From Halochromatium glycolicum (GTDB lineage: Bacteria; Pseudomonadota; Gammaproteobacteria; Chromatiales; Chromatiaceae), in contig NZ_NRSJ01000001.1 in the NCBI RefSeq assembly GCF_016584085.1, positions 62,001 to 126,000 of the forward strand: 64,000 bases of DNA, in the 5' to 3' direction. Each line of letters opens with the position of its first letter. The stretch's first letter is position 1. Below are positions 29,588 to 40,591 of the stretch, in pieces. A program made the translations under genes and the position numbers. Under the pieces are notes generated by a model. The model ran no database searches and was not told the origin of the DNA. It saw nothing but the letters and a program-made list of their open reading frames with translations.

Positions 29588-29588
<1 letters not shown>
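28821..29588 (-). CDS. pilW: Type IV pilus biogenesis lipoprotein PilW (PilF) with TPR repeats
   Basis: A 255-residue lipoprotein (lipobox VLNGCAG) with about five TPR units, for example ADLYVDLAAEYVQRGQLETA and SARAHYILAIVYQRLGKTAD. PilW/PilF pilots the PilQ secretin to the outer membrane. The position between rlmN and rodZ is the conserved one. The stop overlaps the rodZ start by 4 bases and the start overlaps the rlmN stop by 1 base. Confidence 0.92.
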
Positions 29589-30673
<1,085 letters not shown>

Positions 30674-30718
30674 CGGGGCGGTGCGCTGACTGAGACGGGG
30701 CGAGGCGCGCCCGCACGC

Positions 30719-31147
30719 TCACTGCGTGCGCGGGCAGATCCCGTCGGGGAAGAAGAATCCGATCTCGCGCTCGGCGGTCTCGGGTGCGTCGGAGCCGTGC
30801 ACCGCGTTCTCGGTGAAGGAATCGGCGAAATCGGCGCGGATGGTGCCCGGTTCGGCCTTGGCCGGATTGGTCGCCCCCATCAGCTCACGATTCTTCGCGA
30901 TTGCGTCTTCGCCCTCGAGCACCATCACCAACACAGGGCCGGATGTCATGAAGCCGACGAGCTCGTCGAAGAATGGCTTGCCCTGGTGCTCGGCATAGAA
31001 TGCACTTGCCTGCTCCAGGCTCATGTGCAGCATCCGGGCGGCGACGATGCGCAATCCGGCCTGCTCGAAGCGGTTGCAGATGGCACCGATTGCGTTCTTT
31101 GCGACCGCGTTCGGCTTGATGATCGAGAGCGTCGTTTGCTCGGCCAT
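30719..31147 (-). CDS. ndk: Nucleoside diphosphate kinase
   Basis: Ndk equilibrates nucleoside di- and triphosphates through a phosphohistidine. The 142-residue protein has the full motif [12 protein letters not shown] near residue 115, with the catalytic histidine, and the N-terminal [19 protein letters not shown] lies upstream of the ATG at 31147. It is the first gene of the minus-strand cluster that ends with der. Confidence 0.97.
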   Translation of the reverse strand: MAEQTTLSIIKPNAVAKNAIGAICNRFEQAGLRIVAARMLHMSLEQASAFYAEHQGKPFFDELVGFMTSGPVLVMVLEGEDAIAKNRELMGATNPAKAEPGTIRADFADSFTENAVHGSDAPETAEREIGFFFPDGICPRTQ

Positions 31148-31872
31148 AAGGGCTCCTTAAACAGATTCCGGGCCGCCGCCGAGTCAGAGCCCGGCCGCTA
31201 TCCGGCGAAGGGTGCGGGGTCAGGTTAGCCCCCTATTCTAGCGGGACAACCAAGCGTAAATCCATCGCTGTCTCGCGGCCGGCTGCTGCCTGTCAGGAGA
31301 GACCGAGCAGCGCTGCAGCGGTGAGCAGCGCCTTCAGCGGCATCAGCGTGCCGGTAATGATCACCGGCGACTGATCATCGGCGACTGATCATCGGCAACC
31401 TCAGCCCTTACGCAAAAAGAGCCACGCGGCGAACCCTAGGAACGCAGCGATCTCGATCATGGGGAGCGGGATGTCTTGCATCGGTGTGCGGCCTTGAGGA
31501 GGGGGTGGATTGCTCGGCCGGTCTCGTTCGACCGGCACTCGCCTGCCTCAGTAAGTGGCTTCCGTGCTTGAGGGTTTTCAAGGTGATCCGGGGCTGAGGG
31601 GCAGTGCGCTCGGGCTGCGCTGCATGATGGCAGGTGCGATCGGACCCCCAAAAAACCGACCGCGGTGCTCGGATGCTCGCGCGAGGTGATGGCGGTCAAG
31701 GTTCGGGCAATGGTGGGTTGTTAACCTGTTGGGGTCTCTAGGGGTGCGGCTCTTGCTGCACCGCAGCATTCGCAGTAAGCTTTCGCGATGACAATAGCCC
31801 TGCTGATCGTCTGTGATTTTGCGAGCCCCCGATTTGACTCCCCGATTTGACTCTGAGCAGTAGGTAGGGACG
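31148..31872. other. 725-bp gap between ndk and rnfA with small repeats
   Basis: This divergent gap holds no clear gene. Two 14-bp units GGCGACTGATCATC stand in tandem at 31366-31393, and a 13-bp unit CCCCGATTTGACT is duplicated at 31827-31852, just before the rnfA ribosome site (GTAGGGA). Promoters for ndk and rnfA must lie here, but no convincing -35/-10 pair or known operator was found by eye. Two tiny hydrophobic frames on the minus strand are listed separately with low confidence. Confidence 0.6.
31401..31481 (-). CDS. Possible 26-residue single-span membrane peptide
   Basis: An ATG-started minus-strand frame reads MQDIPLPMIEIAAFLGFAAW and ends LFLRKG: one hydrophobic helix followed by a positive end, as in small membrane subunits. 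No good ribosome site precedes the first ATG. A second very short hydrophobic frame (31293-31364, GTG start, 23 residues, VIITGTLMPLKALL then ending LLGLS) lies just downstream. Both could be chance. Confidence 0.25.
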   Translation of the reverse strand: MQDIPLPMIEIAAFLGFAAWLFLRKG

Positions 31873-32454
31873 ATGACAGAATATGCGTTGATTCTGGTCA
31901 GCACGGTCCTGGTCAATAACTTCGTGCTGGTCAAATTCTTGGGTCTGTGCCCCTTCATGGGGGTCTCCAAGAAGCTCGAGACAGCGATCGGGATGGGCTT
32001 CGCGACGACCTTCGTGCTTACGATGGCGGCGGTGACCACCTGGGTCGTCAACACCTATCTCTTGGTGCCGCTCGGGATCGAATACCTCCGAACCATCGCG
32101 TTCATCCTCGTGATCGCGGTCGTCGTGCAGTTCACCGAGACGGTCATGCACAAGACCAGCCCCGTGCTCTATCAGGTGCTTGGGATCTTTCTGCCGCTGA
32201 TCACGACCAACTGCGCCGTGCTCGGCGTCGCCCTGCTCAACCTTCAAGAGCAACGGGGATTTCTCGATGCGGCGCTCTACGGCTTTGGGGCGGCGATCGG
32301 TTTTTCGCTGGTCCTGGTGCTGTTTGCGGCGATGCGGGAACGGGTTGCTGTGGCGGATGTCCCGGAGCCGTTCCAGGGCAGCGCCATCGCAATGGTGACC
32401 GCCGGTTTGATGTCCCTGGCATTTATGGGGTTTGCGGGGTTGGTTTCCGTTTAA
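31873..32454 (+). CDS. rnfA: Rnf electron-transport complex membrane subunit RnfA
   Basis: A 193-residue inner-membrane protein with six hydrophobic helices. It has the paired half-motifs [14 protein letters not shown] (residue 15 on) and [14 protein letters not shown] (near residue 115), whose cysteines hold the membrane-embedded FeS cluster shared with RnfE. Rnf couples electron flow between ferredoxin and NADH to an ion gradient; in purple bacteria it usually runs toward ferredoxin reduction for nitrogenase. It is the first gene of rnfABCDGE, with AGTAGGTAGGG upstream. Confidence 0.96.
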   Translation: MTEYALILVSTVLVNNFVLVKFLGLCPFMGVSKKLETAIGMGFATTFVLTMAAVTTWVVNTYLLVPLGIEYLRTIAFILVIAVVVQFTETVMHKTSPVLYQVLGIFLPLITTNCAVLGVALLNLQEQRGFLDAALYGFGAAIGFSLVLVLFAAMRERVAVADVPEPFQGSAIAMVTAGLMSLAFMGFAGLVSV

Positions 32455-32580
32455 GCTGGGCCAGTTTCTCGAATAGCGCGCCCGGAATCCGGGTGTGCAA
32501 TCAAGCGCGGGGTGCGGGCAAACCGAGTCGGCGGGGTCAAGGCGCGTCGACTGCTCTTGCACTGCACCGGGAGAGATAAG

Positions 32581-33171
32581 ATGTTGATTGCGATTGCGGC
32601 GATTGCTGGACTGGCCGCGGCCTTCGGGCTGCTACTTGGCTATTCGGCGATCCGCTTCCGGGTTGAAGGTGACCCGATCGCCGACCAGGTCGACGCGCTG
32701 TTGCCGCAAAGTCAATGCGGCCAGTGCGGTTACCCCGGCTGTCGGCCCTACGCCGAGGCCGTTGCGTCCGGTGAGGCGGAGATCAATCTGTGCGCCCCCG
32801 GCGGCGAGGGGACGATGCTCGCGATCGCCGACCTGCTCGGGCGTGAGCCGGTCGAGGTCGGTGAGATTGAAGAAACGCCGAAGAGCGTCGCGGTGATCGA
32901 CGAGCAGACGTGCATCGGCTGCACCAAATGTCTGCAGAGCTGCCCGGTCGATGCGATCGTCGGCGCAGCCAAGCAGCTGCACGGGATCATCGCGAGCGAG
33001 TGCACGGGCTGCGGTCTCTGTCTGTCGCCTTGTCCGGTCGATTGTATCCACCTGCAACCAGTTCCGGAGACCATTGCCAACTGGAAGTGGCCCTACCCAA
33101 CGCCGCTGCGGCGACCGGTTGCGCTGCCGCCGGAGTCTGAGCTGCTGCCGGAGCAGCGTGAGGCTGCCTGA
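32581..33171 (+). CDS. rnfB: Rnf complex FeS subunit RnfB
   Basis: A 196-residue protein with an N-terminal membrane anchor ([20 protein letters not shown]), a four-cysteine cluster site [12 protein letters not shown] ending NLCAPGG (residues about 44-78), and two ferredoxin motifs [16 protein letters not shown] and [16 protein letters not shown]. It relays electrons within the Rnf complex. The ATG at 32581 follows GGGAGAG; the frame continues upstream without membrane-anchor similarity. Confidence 0.95.
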   Translation: MLIAIAAIAGLAAAFGLLLGYSAIRFRVEGDPIADQVDALLPQSQCGQCGYPGCRPYAEAVASGEAEINLCAPGGEGTMLAIADLLGREPVEVGEIEETPKSVAVIDEQTCIGCTKCLQSCPVDAIVGAAKQLHGIIASECTGCGLCLSPCPVDCIHLQPVPETIANWKWPYPTPLRRPVALPPESELLPEQREAA

Positions 33172-33268
33172 GGCACTCGGGGCGCTCGGGCGTCGTCCTC
33201 CAAGTCCGGCGCGGCCCAGAGCGGGGCGCGCCGAGTCACTGAATCCTACTCGACGAACCATTTTCGAG

Positions 33269-35284
33269 ATGTCAGGTTTACGATCGATTCTAGATGGCGG
33301 TGGACAGCGCAAGCTGTGGCACTTCCATGGCGGTGTTCATCTGCCCGATGAGAAGGGGCTGTCGAACCGACAGCCGATCGCCGATGCGCCACTGCCATCA
33401 CAGCTCGTGATCCCGTTGCAGCAGCATATCGGCGCGCCGGCGCGGTGCCGCGTTGCTGTCGGCGATCGGGTACTGAAGGGACAGCTGATCGCGGAGCCTC
33501 AAGGCTATATCAGCTCGCCGGTTCATGCCTCGAGTTCAGGTACGGTGGTCGCGATCGAGCCGCGACCGATCCCGCATCCTTCCGGCCTCAGCTCGCCCTG
33601 CGTGGTAATCGAGACCGATGGTGAGGATCGATGGGCCGAACTGCCCGCACCGCTGGCCGAGCGCCCCGAGCAGATCGGCGGTTGCGACCCGGCAGTGGTG
33701 CGCGATCGCGTCCGCGCATCCGGGATCGTCGGGATGGGGGGGGCGGCCTTCCCGTCCAACGTGAAGCTCAACCCAGGCAAGGATCAGCCGATCGAGACGC
33801 TGGTGATCAACGGGGCCGAGTGCGAGCCCTACATCACCTGTGATGATCTGCTGATGCGCGAGCAGGCGTCGGACATCATCGACGGCGTCCGGATCATGCT
33901 GCATGTGATCGCGGCGAAGAAGGCGGTGATCGGCGTTGAGGACAACAAGCCCGAGGCGGCACAGGCGCTCAGGACCGCGATCGAGTCCGCCGCGGTGGGT
34001 GATCGGGTCGAGGTCGCGGTGATCCCGACCCTCTATCCGAGCGGCGGCGAGAAGCAGCTGATTCGCATCCTCACTGGTAAGGAGGTGCCGAGCCACGGCA
34101 TCCCGGCCCAGGTCGGGATCGTTTGCCAGAACGTGGGGACGACAGCGGCGGTTGCCGACGCGGTGCTGCGCGGTCGGCCCTTGATCGAACGGTTGGTGAC
34201 CGTGACCGGGCGGGCTGTCGCCGAGCCCCGCAACTACCGCGTCCCGATCGGCGCCCTCGGCGAGACCCTGATCGCCGCCAGCGGCGGCTATCGCGGCGAG
34301 ATCGCAAAGCTGGTGTCGGGGGGGCCGATGATGGGCTTTCGGCTCGAGACCGACGCGGTGCCGATCACCAAGGCGACGAACTGTCTGCTCGCGCTGACCA
34401 CCGATGAGAGTCCTGATCCGGGTCCTGCGCTGCCCTGCATCCGCTGCGGGCGCTGCGCCGAGGTCTGCCCGGCCAACCTGCTGCCGCAGCAGCTCTACTG
34501 GCACGCCCGTGCCAAAGAGCTCGACAAGGTTCAGGACTTCAACCTGTTCGATTGCATCGAATGCGGTTGTTGCGCGCATGTCTGCCCCTCCCATATCCCG
34601 CTGGTGCAGTACTACCGTTTCGCCAAGACCGAGAGCTGGGCGCGCGAGCAGGAGAAGCGTGCGGCCGATCATGCCCGTGAGCGCCACGCGGCGCGCGAGG
34701 CCCGGCTGGAGCGCCAGGAGCGCGAGCGCAAGGCCAAGCTGCGGAAGAAGAAGGAGGCGGTTGCCGGGGGCGCTGCCGCATCGGCGAAGGTCGGCAAAGC
34801 CGATCGATCCACGAAGGGCACCGAGACCGATAAGCAGGCCGCGATCGAGGCGGCCCGCCGCCGCGCAGCCGAGAAGAAGGCAACGGTCGCGAAGACAGAG
34901 CAGGCAGCGCAGCCGCAGGGCAGTGATGCGGCGGCAGCCTCAGGCTTGCCGCCGGTCGATGAGCGCAAAGGGGCGGTGCTTGCCGACGACCCGGCCGCAT
35001 CCCGAACGGGCAGTGGAGCCGGGCAGCAGGGGGCCGAACGGCAAGGCGCCGAGCAGCCGGTCGCTGAGGGGTCGGCTGCTGAGCCGTCGGCCGCTGGTGA
35101 GACGCCGGCCGCTGAGGGGTCGGCCGCTGGTGAGAAGCCGGTCGCTGAGGGGTCGGCCGCTGGTGAGAAGCCGGTCGCTGAGCAGGCGGCCGTTGGTGAG
35201 ACGCCGGCGGCTGAGAAACCCGCTGCGGAGAAACCCGCTGGGGAGAGACATCTGGCGCGTCGCGAAACGGCGGTTCAGGAGTGA
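33269..35284 (+). CDS. rnfC: Rnf complex NADH-binding subunit RnfC with long C-terminal low-complexity tail
   Basis: A 671-residue protein. The core (to about residue 450) is typical: GGVHLPDEKGLS at the start, VINGAECEPYITCDDLL near residue 185, and the FMN/NADH site region, then two ferredoxin motifs CIRCGRCAEVCPANLLP and CIECGCCAHVCPSHIP. From about residue 455 there is a charged coiled region (ARERHAAREARLERQERERK), then an Ala/Glu/Pro/Gly-rich repeat tail with AAGEKPVAEGS units of 33 bp in tandem (about 35061-35250). Tails after the ferredoxin domain are known in gammaproteobacterial RnfC. The ATG at 33269 lies 97 bp after rnfB; the frame is open further upstream but there overlaps rnfB. 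Confidence 0.95.
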   Translation: MSGLRSILDGGGQRKLWHFHGGVHLPDEKGLSNRQPIADAPLPSQLVIPLQQHIGAPARCRVAVGDRVLKGQLIAEPQGYISSPVHASSSGTVVAIEPRPIPHPSGLSSPCVVIETDGEDRWAELPAPLAERPEQIGGCDPAVVRDRVRASGIVGMGGAAFPSNVKLNPGKDQPIETLVINGAECEPYITCDDLLMREQASDIIDGVRIMLHVIAAKKAVIGVEDNKPEAAQALRTAIESAAVGDRVEVAVIPTLYPSGGEKQLIRILTGKEVPSHGIPAQVGIVCQNVGTTAAVADAVLRGRPLIERLVTVTGRAVAEPRNYRVPIGALGETLIAASGGYRGEIAKLVSGGPMMGFRLETDAVPITKATNCLLALTTDESPDPGPALPCIRCGRCAEVCPANLLPQQLYWHARAKELDKVQDFNLFDCIECGCCAHVCPSHIPLVQYYRFAKTESWAREQEKRAADHARERHAAREARLERQERERKAKLRKKKEAVAGGAAASAKVGKADRSTKGTETDKQAAIEAARRRAAEKKATVAKTEQAAQPQGSDAAAASGLPPVDERKGAVLADDPAASRTGSGAGQQGAERQGAEQPVAEGSAAEPSAAGETPAAEGSAAGEKPVAEGSAAGEKPVAEQAAVGETPAAEKPAAEKPAGERHLARRETAVQE

Positions 35285-36357
35285 GCGCCGTGACGATGAC
35301 CATCATTTCTTCGCCGCATAGCGCGCGGGTCAATCGCGTCGACCAGGTCATGGTGCAGGTGTGCCTGGCGCTGATCCCAGGCACGGCGGCGCTGGTCTGG
35401 TTCTTCGGTTGGGGCGTGCTGATCAACATGGCCCTGGCAACGGTCTTCGCTGTCACCGCCGAGGCGCTGGTGATGAAGCTGCGCGGACGTCCGGCGTTGC
35501 CGGCGATCTCGGACTATAGTGCCGTCGTGACGGCGCTGCTGTTCGCGTTGACGATCCCGCCGACGCTTCCGTGGTGGATGACCCTGTTGGGCATCCTGTT
35601 CGCGATCGTGATCGTCAAGCAGCTGTACGGGGGCATCGGCTACAACCCGTTCAATCCGGCGATGGCCGGGTACGTGTTCCTGCTGATCTCCTATCCGGTC
35701 GCAACGACCAGCTGGCTGCCGCCGGACGTCTCGGAGCTCCTCGAGGCGCGCGACCTCTCGACGCTGTCCTTCGTGGATTCGGTGCGCCTGATCTTCACCG
35801 GTGCGCTACCGGAAGGGCTGACCTGGGACGCGGTCAGCGCCGCGACCCCGCTCGACGAGCTGCGCACGATGCTCGATCAGGGCAAGACGATCGATATGAT
35901 CCGCGAGAGCCCGCTCTGGGGTCTCTTCGGCGGCCGTGGATGGGAGTGGGTTGGCGCCTCGTTCCTGCTCGGCGGGCTCTACCTGCTCTGGCGCCGGGTC
36001 ATCACCTGGCATATCCCTGTGGCCTTCTTGGGCGGACTCTTGGCGGTGGCGGCTGCATTCTGGCTGGTCGATCCGCAAGGCTATCCGTTCCCGACGTTCC
36101 ATCTGTTCTCCGGCGGTGCGATCCTTGGCGCGTTCTTTATCGCGACCGATCCGGTCTCCGCCTGCACGACCAGGCGTGGGCAACTGATCTACGCGGCCTT
36201 GATCGGTGTCACGGTCTTCGTGATCCGCACCTGGGGTGGGTACCCGGACGCCGTCGCCTTCGCGGTACTGTTATTGAACATTGCGGTGCCGATGATTGAC
36301 CAATACTCACAGCCGCGTGTCTTCGGCCATGGCCGAGGCGAGCGCAAGAAGGCTTAA
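35281..36357 (+). CDS. rnfD: Rnf complex membrane flavoprotein RnfD
   Basis: A 358-residue membrane protein with about ten hydrophobic segments. The region DAVSAATPLDELRT near residue 183 matches the site at which FMN is covalently attached to a threonine in RnfD/NqrB; here the local sequence is SAAT where others have SGAT or TGAT. GGIGYNPFNPAMAGYVFLL near residue 118 is conserved. The GTG at 35281 overlaps the rnfC stop by four bases; an ATG 15 bases later is an alternative. Confidence 0.94.
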   Translation: MSAVTMTIISSPHSARVNRVDQVMVQVCLALIPGTAALVWFFGWGVLINMALATVFAVTAEALVMKLRGRPALPAISDYSAVVTALLFALTIPPTLPWWMTLLGILFAIVIVKQLYGGIGYNPFNPAMAGYVFLLISYPVATTSWLPPDVSELLEARDLSTLSFVDSVRLIFTGALPEGLTWDAVSAATPLDELRTMLDQGKTIDMIRESPLWGLFGGRGWEWVGASFLLGGLYLLWRRVITWHIPVAFLGGLLAVAAAFWLVDPQGYPFPTFHLFSGGAILGAFFIATDPVSACTTRRGQLIYAALIGVTVFVIRTWGGYPDAVAFAVLLLNIAVPMIDQYSQPRVFGHGRGERKKA

Positions 36358-36388
36358 CCATTCCAAACCGAGTCAACGGATACCGATC

Positions 36389-37120
36389 ATGAAGAAGGCC
36401 CCAATCCTCATCGCCGCGCTCATCCTTGGCAGTTTCGCCGTCGGCGGCGTCGGGCTGGTCGCCATGACCCACGAGCTGACCGACGCGAGGATCGCCGAGA
36501 ACCAGCGTCAGGCCATGCTCACTAAGCTCAAGGCGATTGTCCCGGAAGGGCGCATGTCCAATGATCCGCTCGAGGATCGGATCGAGGTCAGCGATCAAGA
36601 GCTGCTTGGCGCCCCGAAAACAGAGGTCTATCGGGTACGCGACGATGGTGAGCCGGTCGCGCTGATCCTAAAGCCGATCGTGCCCGATGGTTACGCCGGC
36701 CCCATCAAGCTGCTGGTCTCGGTCCTCCCCGACGGCACGCTCGGCGGGGTTCGCGTGATCGAGCATCATGAGACGCCGGGGCTTGGCGACAAGATCGAGG
36801 AGCGCAAGGACGACTGGATCATCGAGCAATTCAGCGGCCGCTCGCTCGGTGAGCCGCCGATCGAGGAATGGACCGTGAAACGGGATGGCGGCGCCTTCGA
36901 TCAGTTCACCGGTGCGACCATCACCCCGCGTTCGGTGGTGAAGGCGGTCAAGGACACCCTGTTGTTCGTCCAGCGTCATGGCGATGCGCTGTACGAGCGG
37001 CCGGCATCCGGTCAGGAGAACGAGACCGGTGAGCCGATGCAGGCGGCCGCTGCAGCCAAACAGGCGGCCGCCGAACCGGCTGCCGGCGGCAAGTCGACCC
37101 CTCTCGCGGAGGCGTCCTGA
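36389..37120 (+). CDS. rnfG: Rnf complex FMN-binding subunit RnfG
   Basis: A 243-residue protein with one N-terminal membrane helix ([20 protein letters not shown]) and a periplasmic FMN-binding domain. The covalent flavin site is [13 protein letters not shown] near residue 175, where the second threonine of TGAT-I-T class motifs carries [14 protein letters not shown] near residue 128 is also characteristic. The last 35 residues are Ala/Glu/Lys-rich. The stop overlaps the rnfE start by one base (TGATG). Confidence 0.93.
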   Translation: MKKAPILIAALILGSFAVGGVGLVAMTHELTDARIAENQRQAMLTKLKAIVPEGRMSNDPLEDRIEVSDQELLGAPKTEVYRVRDDGEPVALILKPIVPDGYAGPIKLLVSVLPDGTLGGVRVIEHHETPGLGDKIEERKDDWIIEQFSGRSLGEPPIEEWTVKRDGGAFDQFTGATITPRSVVKAVKDTLLFVQRHGDALYERPASGQENETGEPMQAAAAAKQAAAEPAAGGKSTPLAEAS

Positions 37121-37836
37121 TGGCGGGGAAGGGCTATGGCGCTCTGGTCGGCGAGGGGCTCTGGAGCAACAACCAGGCGTTGGTGGCGATGCTCGGGCTC
37201 TGCCCGCTGCTCGCGGTCACGACCACGGCGACCAATGGCTTGGGGATGGGGCTGGCGACGACGACGGTGCTGGTGCTCTCCAACGCGACGGTCTCGCTGA
37301 TCCGGAACCTGGTGCGGCCGGAGGTTCGGCTGCCGGTGTTCGTGTTGGTGATCGCCTCCTTCGTCACCGCGGTCGAGCTGACCATGCAGGCCCAGTTCTA
37401 TCAGCTCTACCTGGTACTGGGTCTGTTCATCCCATTGATCGTGACCAATTGCGCCATCATCGGCCGCGCTGAGGCGTTCGCCTCGAAGGCGCCGCTCGAC
37501 CGGGCCATCGTCGACGGTCTGGCGATGGGGATCGGTTTCACGCTGGTGCTGATGGTGCTGGGCGGGATGCGCGAGTTCCTCGGTCAAGGGACGCTCTTCT
37601 ATCAGGCCGATCTGCTCCTCGGGTCTGCCGCGCAAGGCTTTGGTTTGGATCTCGGTGAAGGCTTCCAAGGTGCGCTGTTGGCGATCCTCCCGCCTGGAGC
37701 CTTCATCGGCCTCGGGTTTCTGATCGCGCTGAAGAACCTGATCGATAAACGCGTTGAGCGGCGCCGATCGGCTCAGCGCGCAGCGAGAAAGACGTCTGAG
37801 GAGCCCGGTGCATCGGGTGAGCTGGCCCCGTCGTAG
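37120..37836 (+). CDS. rnfE: Rnf complex membrane subunit RnfE
   Basis: A 238-residue membrane protein homologous to RnfA, with half-motifs [20 protein letters not shown] near residue 22 and [16 protein letters not shown] near residue 105, each carrying one of the cysteines for the intramembrane cluster. It ends with a basic and polar tail ([20 protein letters not shown]). It is the last gene of the rnf operon; rnfH does not follow. A 243-bp gap separates it from prkB. Confidence 0.95.
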   Translation: MAGKGYGALVGEGLWSNNQALVAMLGLCPLLAVTTTATNGLGMGLATTTVLVLSNATVSLIRNLVRPEVRLPVFVLVIASFVTAVELTMQAQFYQLYLVLGLFIPLIVTNCAIIGRAEAFASKAPLDRAIVDGLAMGIGFTLVLMVLGGMREFLGQGTLFYQADLLLGSAAQGFGLDLGEGFQGALLAILPPGAFIGLGFLIALKNLIDKRVERRRSAQRAARKTSEEPGASGELAPS

Positions 37837-38079
37837 CGCTGACTGTCGGGCCGGGCCGTACAGCGCCCGATGTCGCCGGGGCCCCACTCGATAACAGCTT
37901 GCGACGCACTCGCGTCCAAGTGGCTGGGCTGGAAGTGGTATATTCGCGCGTTCACCTGAGTGTCGGTTGACGCACCGGCGTCCGACGCTGGTTGATATCG
38001 CTTTCAGTCAGGCCAGCCATCCTGTGCGCGTCGCTCGACGGTTGCTGGCAGCATCTCAAGACAGACGAGGAGTTTTCGC

Positions 38080-38970
38080 ATGTCCAAAAAGCATCCAGTT
38101 GTTGCCGTCACGGGCTCGTCCGGGGCCGGGACCACGACCGTCAAACGCGCGTTCGAGCACATCTTCTACCGCGACGGCATCAATGCGGCCGTGATCGAGG
38201 GCGACAGCTTCCATCGCTTCAATCGCAAAGAGATGAAGGCCGAGATGGCGAAGGCCGCAGAAGAGCACCGGAACCTGAGTCATTTCGGTCCCGAGGCGAA
38301 TCACTTCGACCTGATCGCGGATCTGTTCGCGAGCTATGGCGATACCGGCACCGGCAAGAAACGCTACTATATCCACAGCGACGAAGAGGCGGCCCATCAC
38401 AACAGCCGTCTCGGCACCGATCTCTCTCCCGGTGAGTTCACCCCTTGGGAAGAGGTTCCGGGCGGCACCGACCTGCTGTTCTACGAAGGGTTGCACGGGC
38501 TCGTGAAGACCGACGACGCCGATGTCGCCAGGCATGTCGATCTCGGTATCGGCGTTGTGCCGATCGTGAACCTGGAGTGGATTCAGAAGATCCACCGGGA
38601 CAACTCCGAGCGCGGCTATGCGGCTGAGGCGATCGTCGACACCATCCTGCGCCGGATGCCGGACTACATTCGCCACATCACGCCGCAGTTCACCCGGACC
38701 GATATCAACTTCCAGCGCGTGCCGACGGTCGACACCTCTGACCCCTTCATCGCCCGCGATATACCGACCCCCGATGAGAGTTTCGTGATCATCCGCTTCA
38801 AGGAGCCGGAAAAGTTCGAGATCGACTTCCCCTATCTGCTTTCGATGATCAAGGAGTCGTTCATGTCTCGTCGCAACACCATCGTCGTGCCCGGCGGCAA
38901 GATGGGGTTCGCGATGGAGGTCATCCTGCAGCCGATCATCGAGCGCATGATGGCGGCGCGACACGTCTGA
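38080..38970 (+). CDS. prkB: Phosphoribulokinase (class I, proteobacterial)
   Basis: PrkB phosphorylates ribulose-5-phosphate to ribulose-1,5-bisphosphate, the Rubisco substrate. The 296-residue protein has the P-loop TGSSGAGTTTVKRAF near residue 12, EGDSFHRF near residue 41, the catalytic region HFGPEANHFDLI near residue 68, and FYEGLHGLV near residue 128. A ribosome site (GACGAGGAG) precedes the ATG. Alone among Calvin-cycle genes in this window, it implies carbon fixation by the host. It is convergent with corC, 45 bp between stops. Confidence 0.97.
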   Translation: MSKKHPVVAVTGSSGAGTTTVKRAFEHIFYRDGINAAVIEGDSFHRFNRKEMKAEMAKAAEEHRNLSHFGPEANHFDLIADLFASYGDTGTGKKRYYIHSDEEAAHHNSRLGTDLSPGEFTPWEEVPGGTDLLFYEGLHGLVKTDDADVARHVDLGIGVVPIVNLEWIQKIHRDNSERGYAAEAIVDTILRRMPDYIRHITPQFTRTDINFQRVPTVDTSDPFIARDIPTPDESFVIIRFKEPEKFEIDFPYLLSMIKESFMSRRNTIVVPGGKMGFAMEVILQPIIERMMAARHV

Positions 38971-39015
38971 CCGCTCTGATCACCGCAAGCGCCGCGATGC
39001 TCTCGCGGCCGCTTG

Positions 39016-39942
39016 CTACTCCAGTGCGGCGCCGGGCGCCGATGCCTGTCCCCCGGCATCCGGCATCAGCGCCGCGGGCGGCCGCACCGTGAGCAGATGG
39101 ACGCGGCGGCTGTCGGCGCGCAGGATCGTAAAGCGAAAGCCGTCGATCTCGACGCGCTCCCCGCGCGTGGGCAGGTGTGCGAAGGCGTGCACGACCAGCC
39201 CGCCGACGGTATCCAGATCGCCGCCCTCGAGGCATGAGCCGAAGTAGTCGTTGAACTCCTCGATCGAGGTTCGCGCCTTGACCGTGTACTCGCCCCTGCC
39301 GCGCTTGTAGATGAAGGCGCCCTCGTCGAAGTCGTGCTCGTCTTCGATGTCGCCGACGATCTGCTCCAGCACGTCCTCGATCGTGACCAGACCGGCCGCC
39401 GAGCCGTATTCGTCGACGACGATGGCCATGTGGTTCCGGCTGGCCCGAAACTCCTTCAGCAGCACGTTCAGACGCTTGCTCTCGGGCACGAACACCGCTG
39501 GCCGGACATGGTCGCGGATATTGAACGGGCGGCGATTCGCTTCCGAGTAGTAGCTCAACAGGTCTTTCGCGAGCAGGATGCCGACCACCTCGCCCTTGTC
39601 GTCACCGGTGACGGGGAAGCGGGAATGGGCGGACTCGACAGCGGTCGCCAGGATGCGCTCGAGCGGGTCATCCCGACGAATATGGACCATCTCGGCGCGC
39701 GGGATCATGATGTCGCCGACGCGCAGATCGGCAACCTGCAATACCGCCTCCATCATGCCGAGCGCATCGCGGTCGAGCAGGCCGCGGCCCTCGGCGTGCT
39801 GCAGCAGCTCGGCGAGCTGTTCCTTGTTCTTGGGCTCACAGCGGCCCAATAGACCGCCGAGATCGTTCAGGCCGAGGCGCCTCAGCCAGTGATTGGCTGG
39901 ATTGGCTGGGGCGCCCTGTCTAGATCCGTCGTCGCTCGTCAT
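39016..39942 (-). CDS. corC: CorC/HlyC-family protein with CBS pair (YbeX-like)
   Basis: A cytoplasmic protein of about 308 residues with two CBS domains ([14 protein letters not shown] near residue 75, and [20 protein letters not shown]) followed by the CorC_HlyC transporter-associated domain ([19 protein letters not shown], then [20 protein letters not shown]). It was first linked to Mg/Co efflux; newer work ties YbeX to ribosome metabolism. The ATG at 39942 starts within the ybeY end; a start at 39963 is also open. Usually lnt follows in this operon, but here the strand switches to prkB instead. Confidence 0.9.
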   Translation of the reverse strand: MTSDDGSRQGAPANPANHWLRRLGLNDLGGLLGRCEPKNKEQLAELLQHAEGRGLLDRDALGMMEAVLQVADLRVGDIMIPRAEMVHIRRDDPLERILATAVESAHSRFPVTGDDKGEVVGILLAKDLLSYYSEANRRPFNIRDHVRPAVFVPESKRLNVLLKEFRASRNHMAIVVDEYGSAAGLVTIEDVLEQIVGDIEDEHDFDEGAFIYKRGRGEYTVKARTSIEEFNDYFGSCLEGGDLDTVGGLVVHAFAHLPTRGERVEIDGFRFTILRADSRRVHLLTVRPPAALMPDAGGQASAPGAALE

Positions 39943-40591
39943 GGACGTCGTCGATGACCTCATAAGGTGATGGGAATCCTAGCGCGCCAAGAATCCGGAT
40001 TTCCAGCGCTTCCATTGCCGATGCCTCGGCTTCGGTGAGATGGTCGAAACCGAGCAGGTGCAGCACGCCATGCACGACGAGATGCGCCCAATGGGCCGTC
40101 TCGGTCTTGTCTTGCTCGTGCGCCTCGCGTTGGACCACCGGCGCGCAGATGATCAGATCGCCGAGCAGGCTGCCGAGCGCTGCTGCCTGCGGGTCCAGGG
40201 CGTCGAGTCCCGGCGGCAGATCGAATGGAAAGGAGAGGATATTGGTCGCCCCGGTGCGATCGCGGTAGCATCGATTCAGCGTGGTGCTCTCCTCCTCGCC
40301 AACGATCCGGAGGGTCAGCTCAGCCGGTTTCGGCACGGTCCGCCGCGCCGATGCGGGCCCGGCTGCTAGCTCAGCTGCGAGCCCCGCTGCTAGCCCAGCT
40401 GCGAGCGCCTCAGACGCCCAGCGCTCGAGGTCCGGTACCGATGGCAGCGGCCGCTGACGATCGGTCTGCGGACGCGCATCTTGCAGGTCGATGAGCACCA
40501 CGTCCTCTGCGGCTGTGGCAGTGGTCCCGCCGGCGGCCCTTCCGGCGCTCGGCCCGGCGGTCGGCGCGTCAGCTTCCTTGGTCTCGGTCAT
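39920..40591 (-). CDS. ybeY: Endoribonuclease/rRNA maturation factor YbeY
   Basis: A zinc metalloprotein of about 223 residues needed for 16S rRNA 3'-end maturation. The metal site [11 protein letters not shown] near residue 170 is intact, and [10 protein letters not shown] near residue 115 is typical. The N-terminus is about 60 residues longer than usual and contains an Ala/Gly/Leu repeat from a duplicated 24-bp unit (40362-40409). The ATG at 40591 lies inside the end of phoH; the 3' end overlaps corC. Confidence 0.92.
   Translation of the reverse strand: MTETKEADAPTAGPSAGRAAGGTTATAAEDVVLIDLQDARPQTDRQRPLPSVPDLERWASEALAAGLAAGLAAELAAGPASARRTVPKPAELTLRIVGEEESTTLNRCYRDRTGATNILSFPFDLPPGLDALDPQAAALGSLLGDLIICAPVVQREAHEQDKTETAHWAHLVVHGVLHLLGFDHLTEAEASAMEALEIRILGALGFPSPYEVIDDVHDERRRI
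40362..40409 (-). repeat. 24-bp tandem duplication inside ybeY
   Basis: Two near-identical 24-bp units (GCTGCTAGCTCAGCTGCGAG plus four bases on the plus strand) give the repeated [12 protein letters not shown]-type stretch of the YbeY N-terminal extension. The frame is preserved. Confidence 0.85.
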
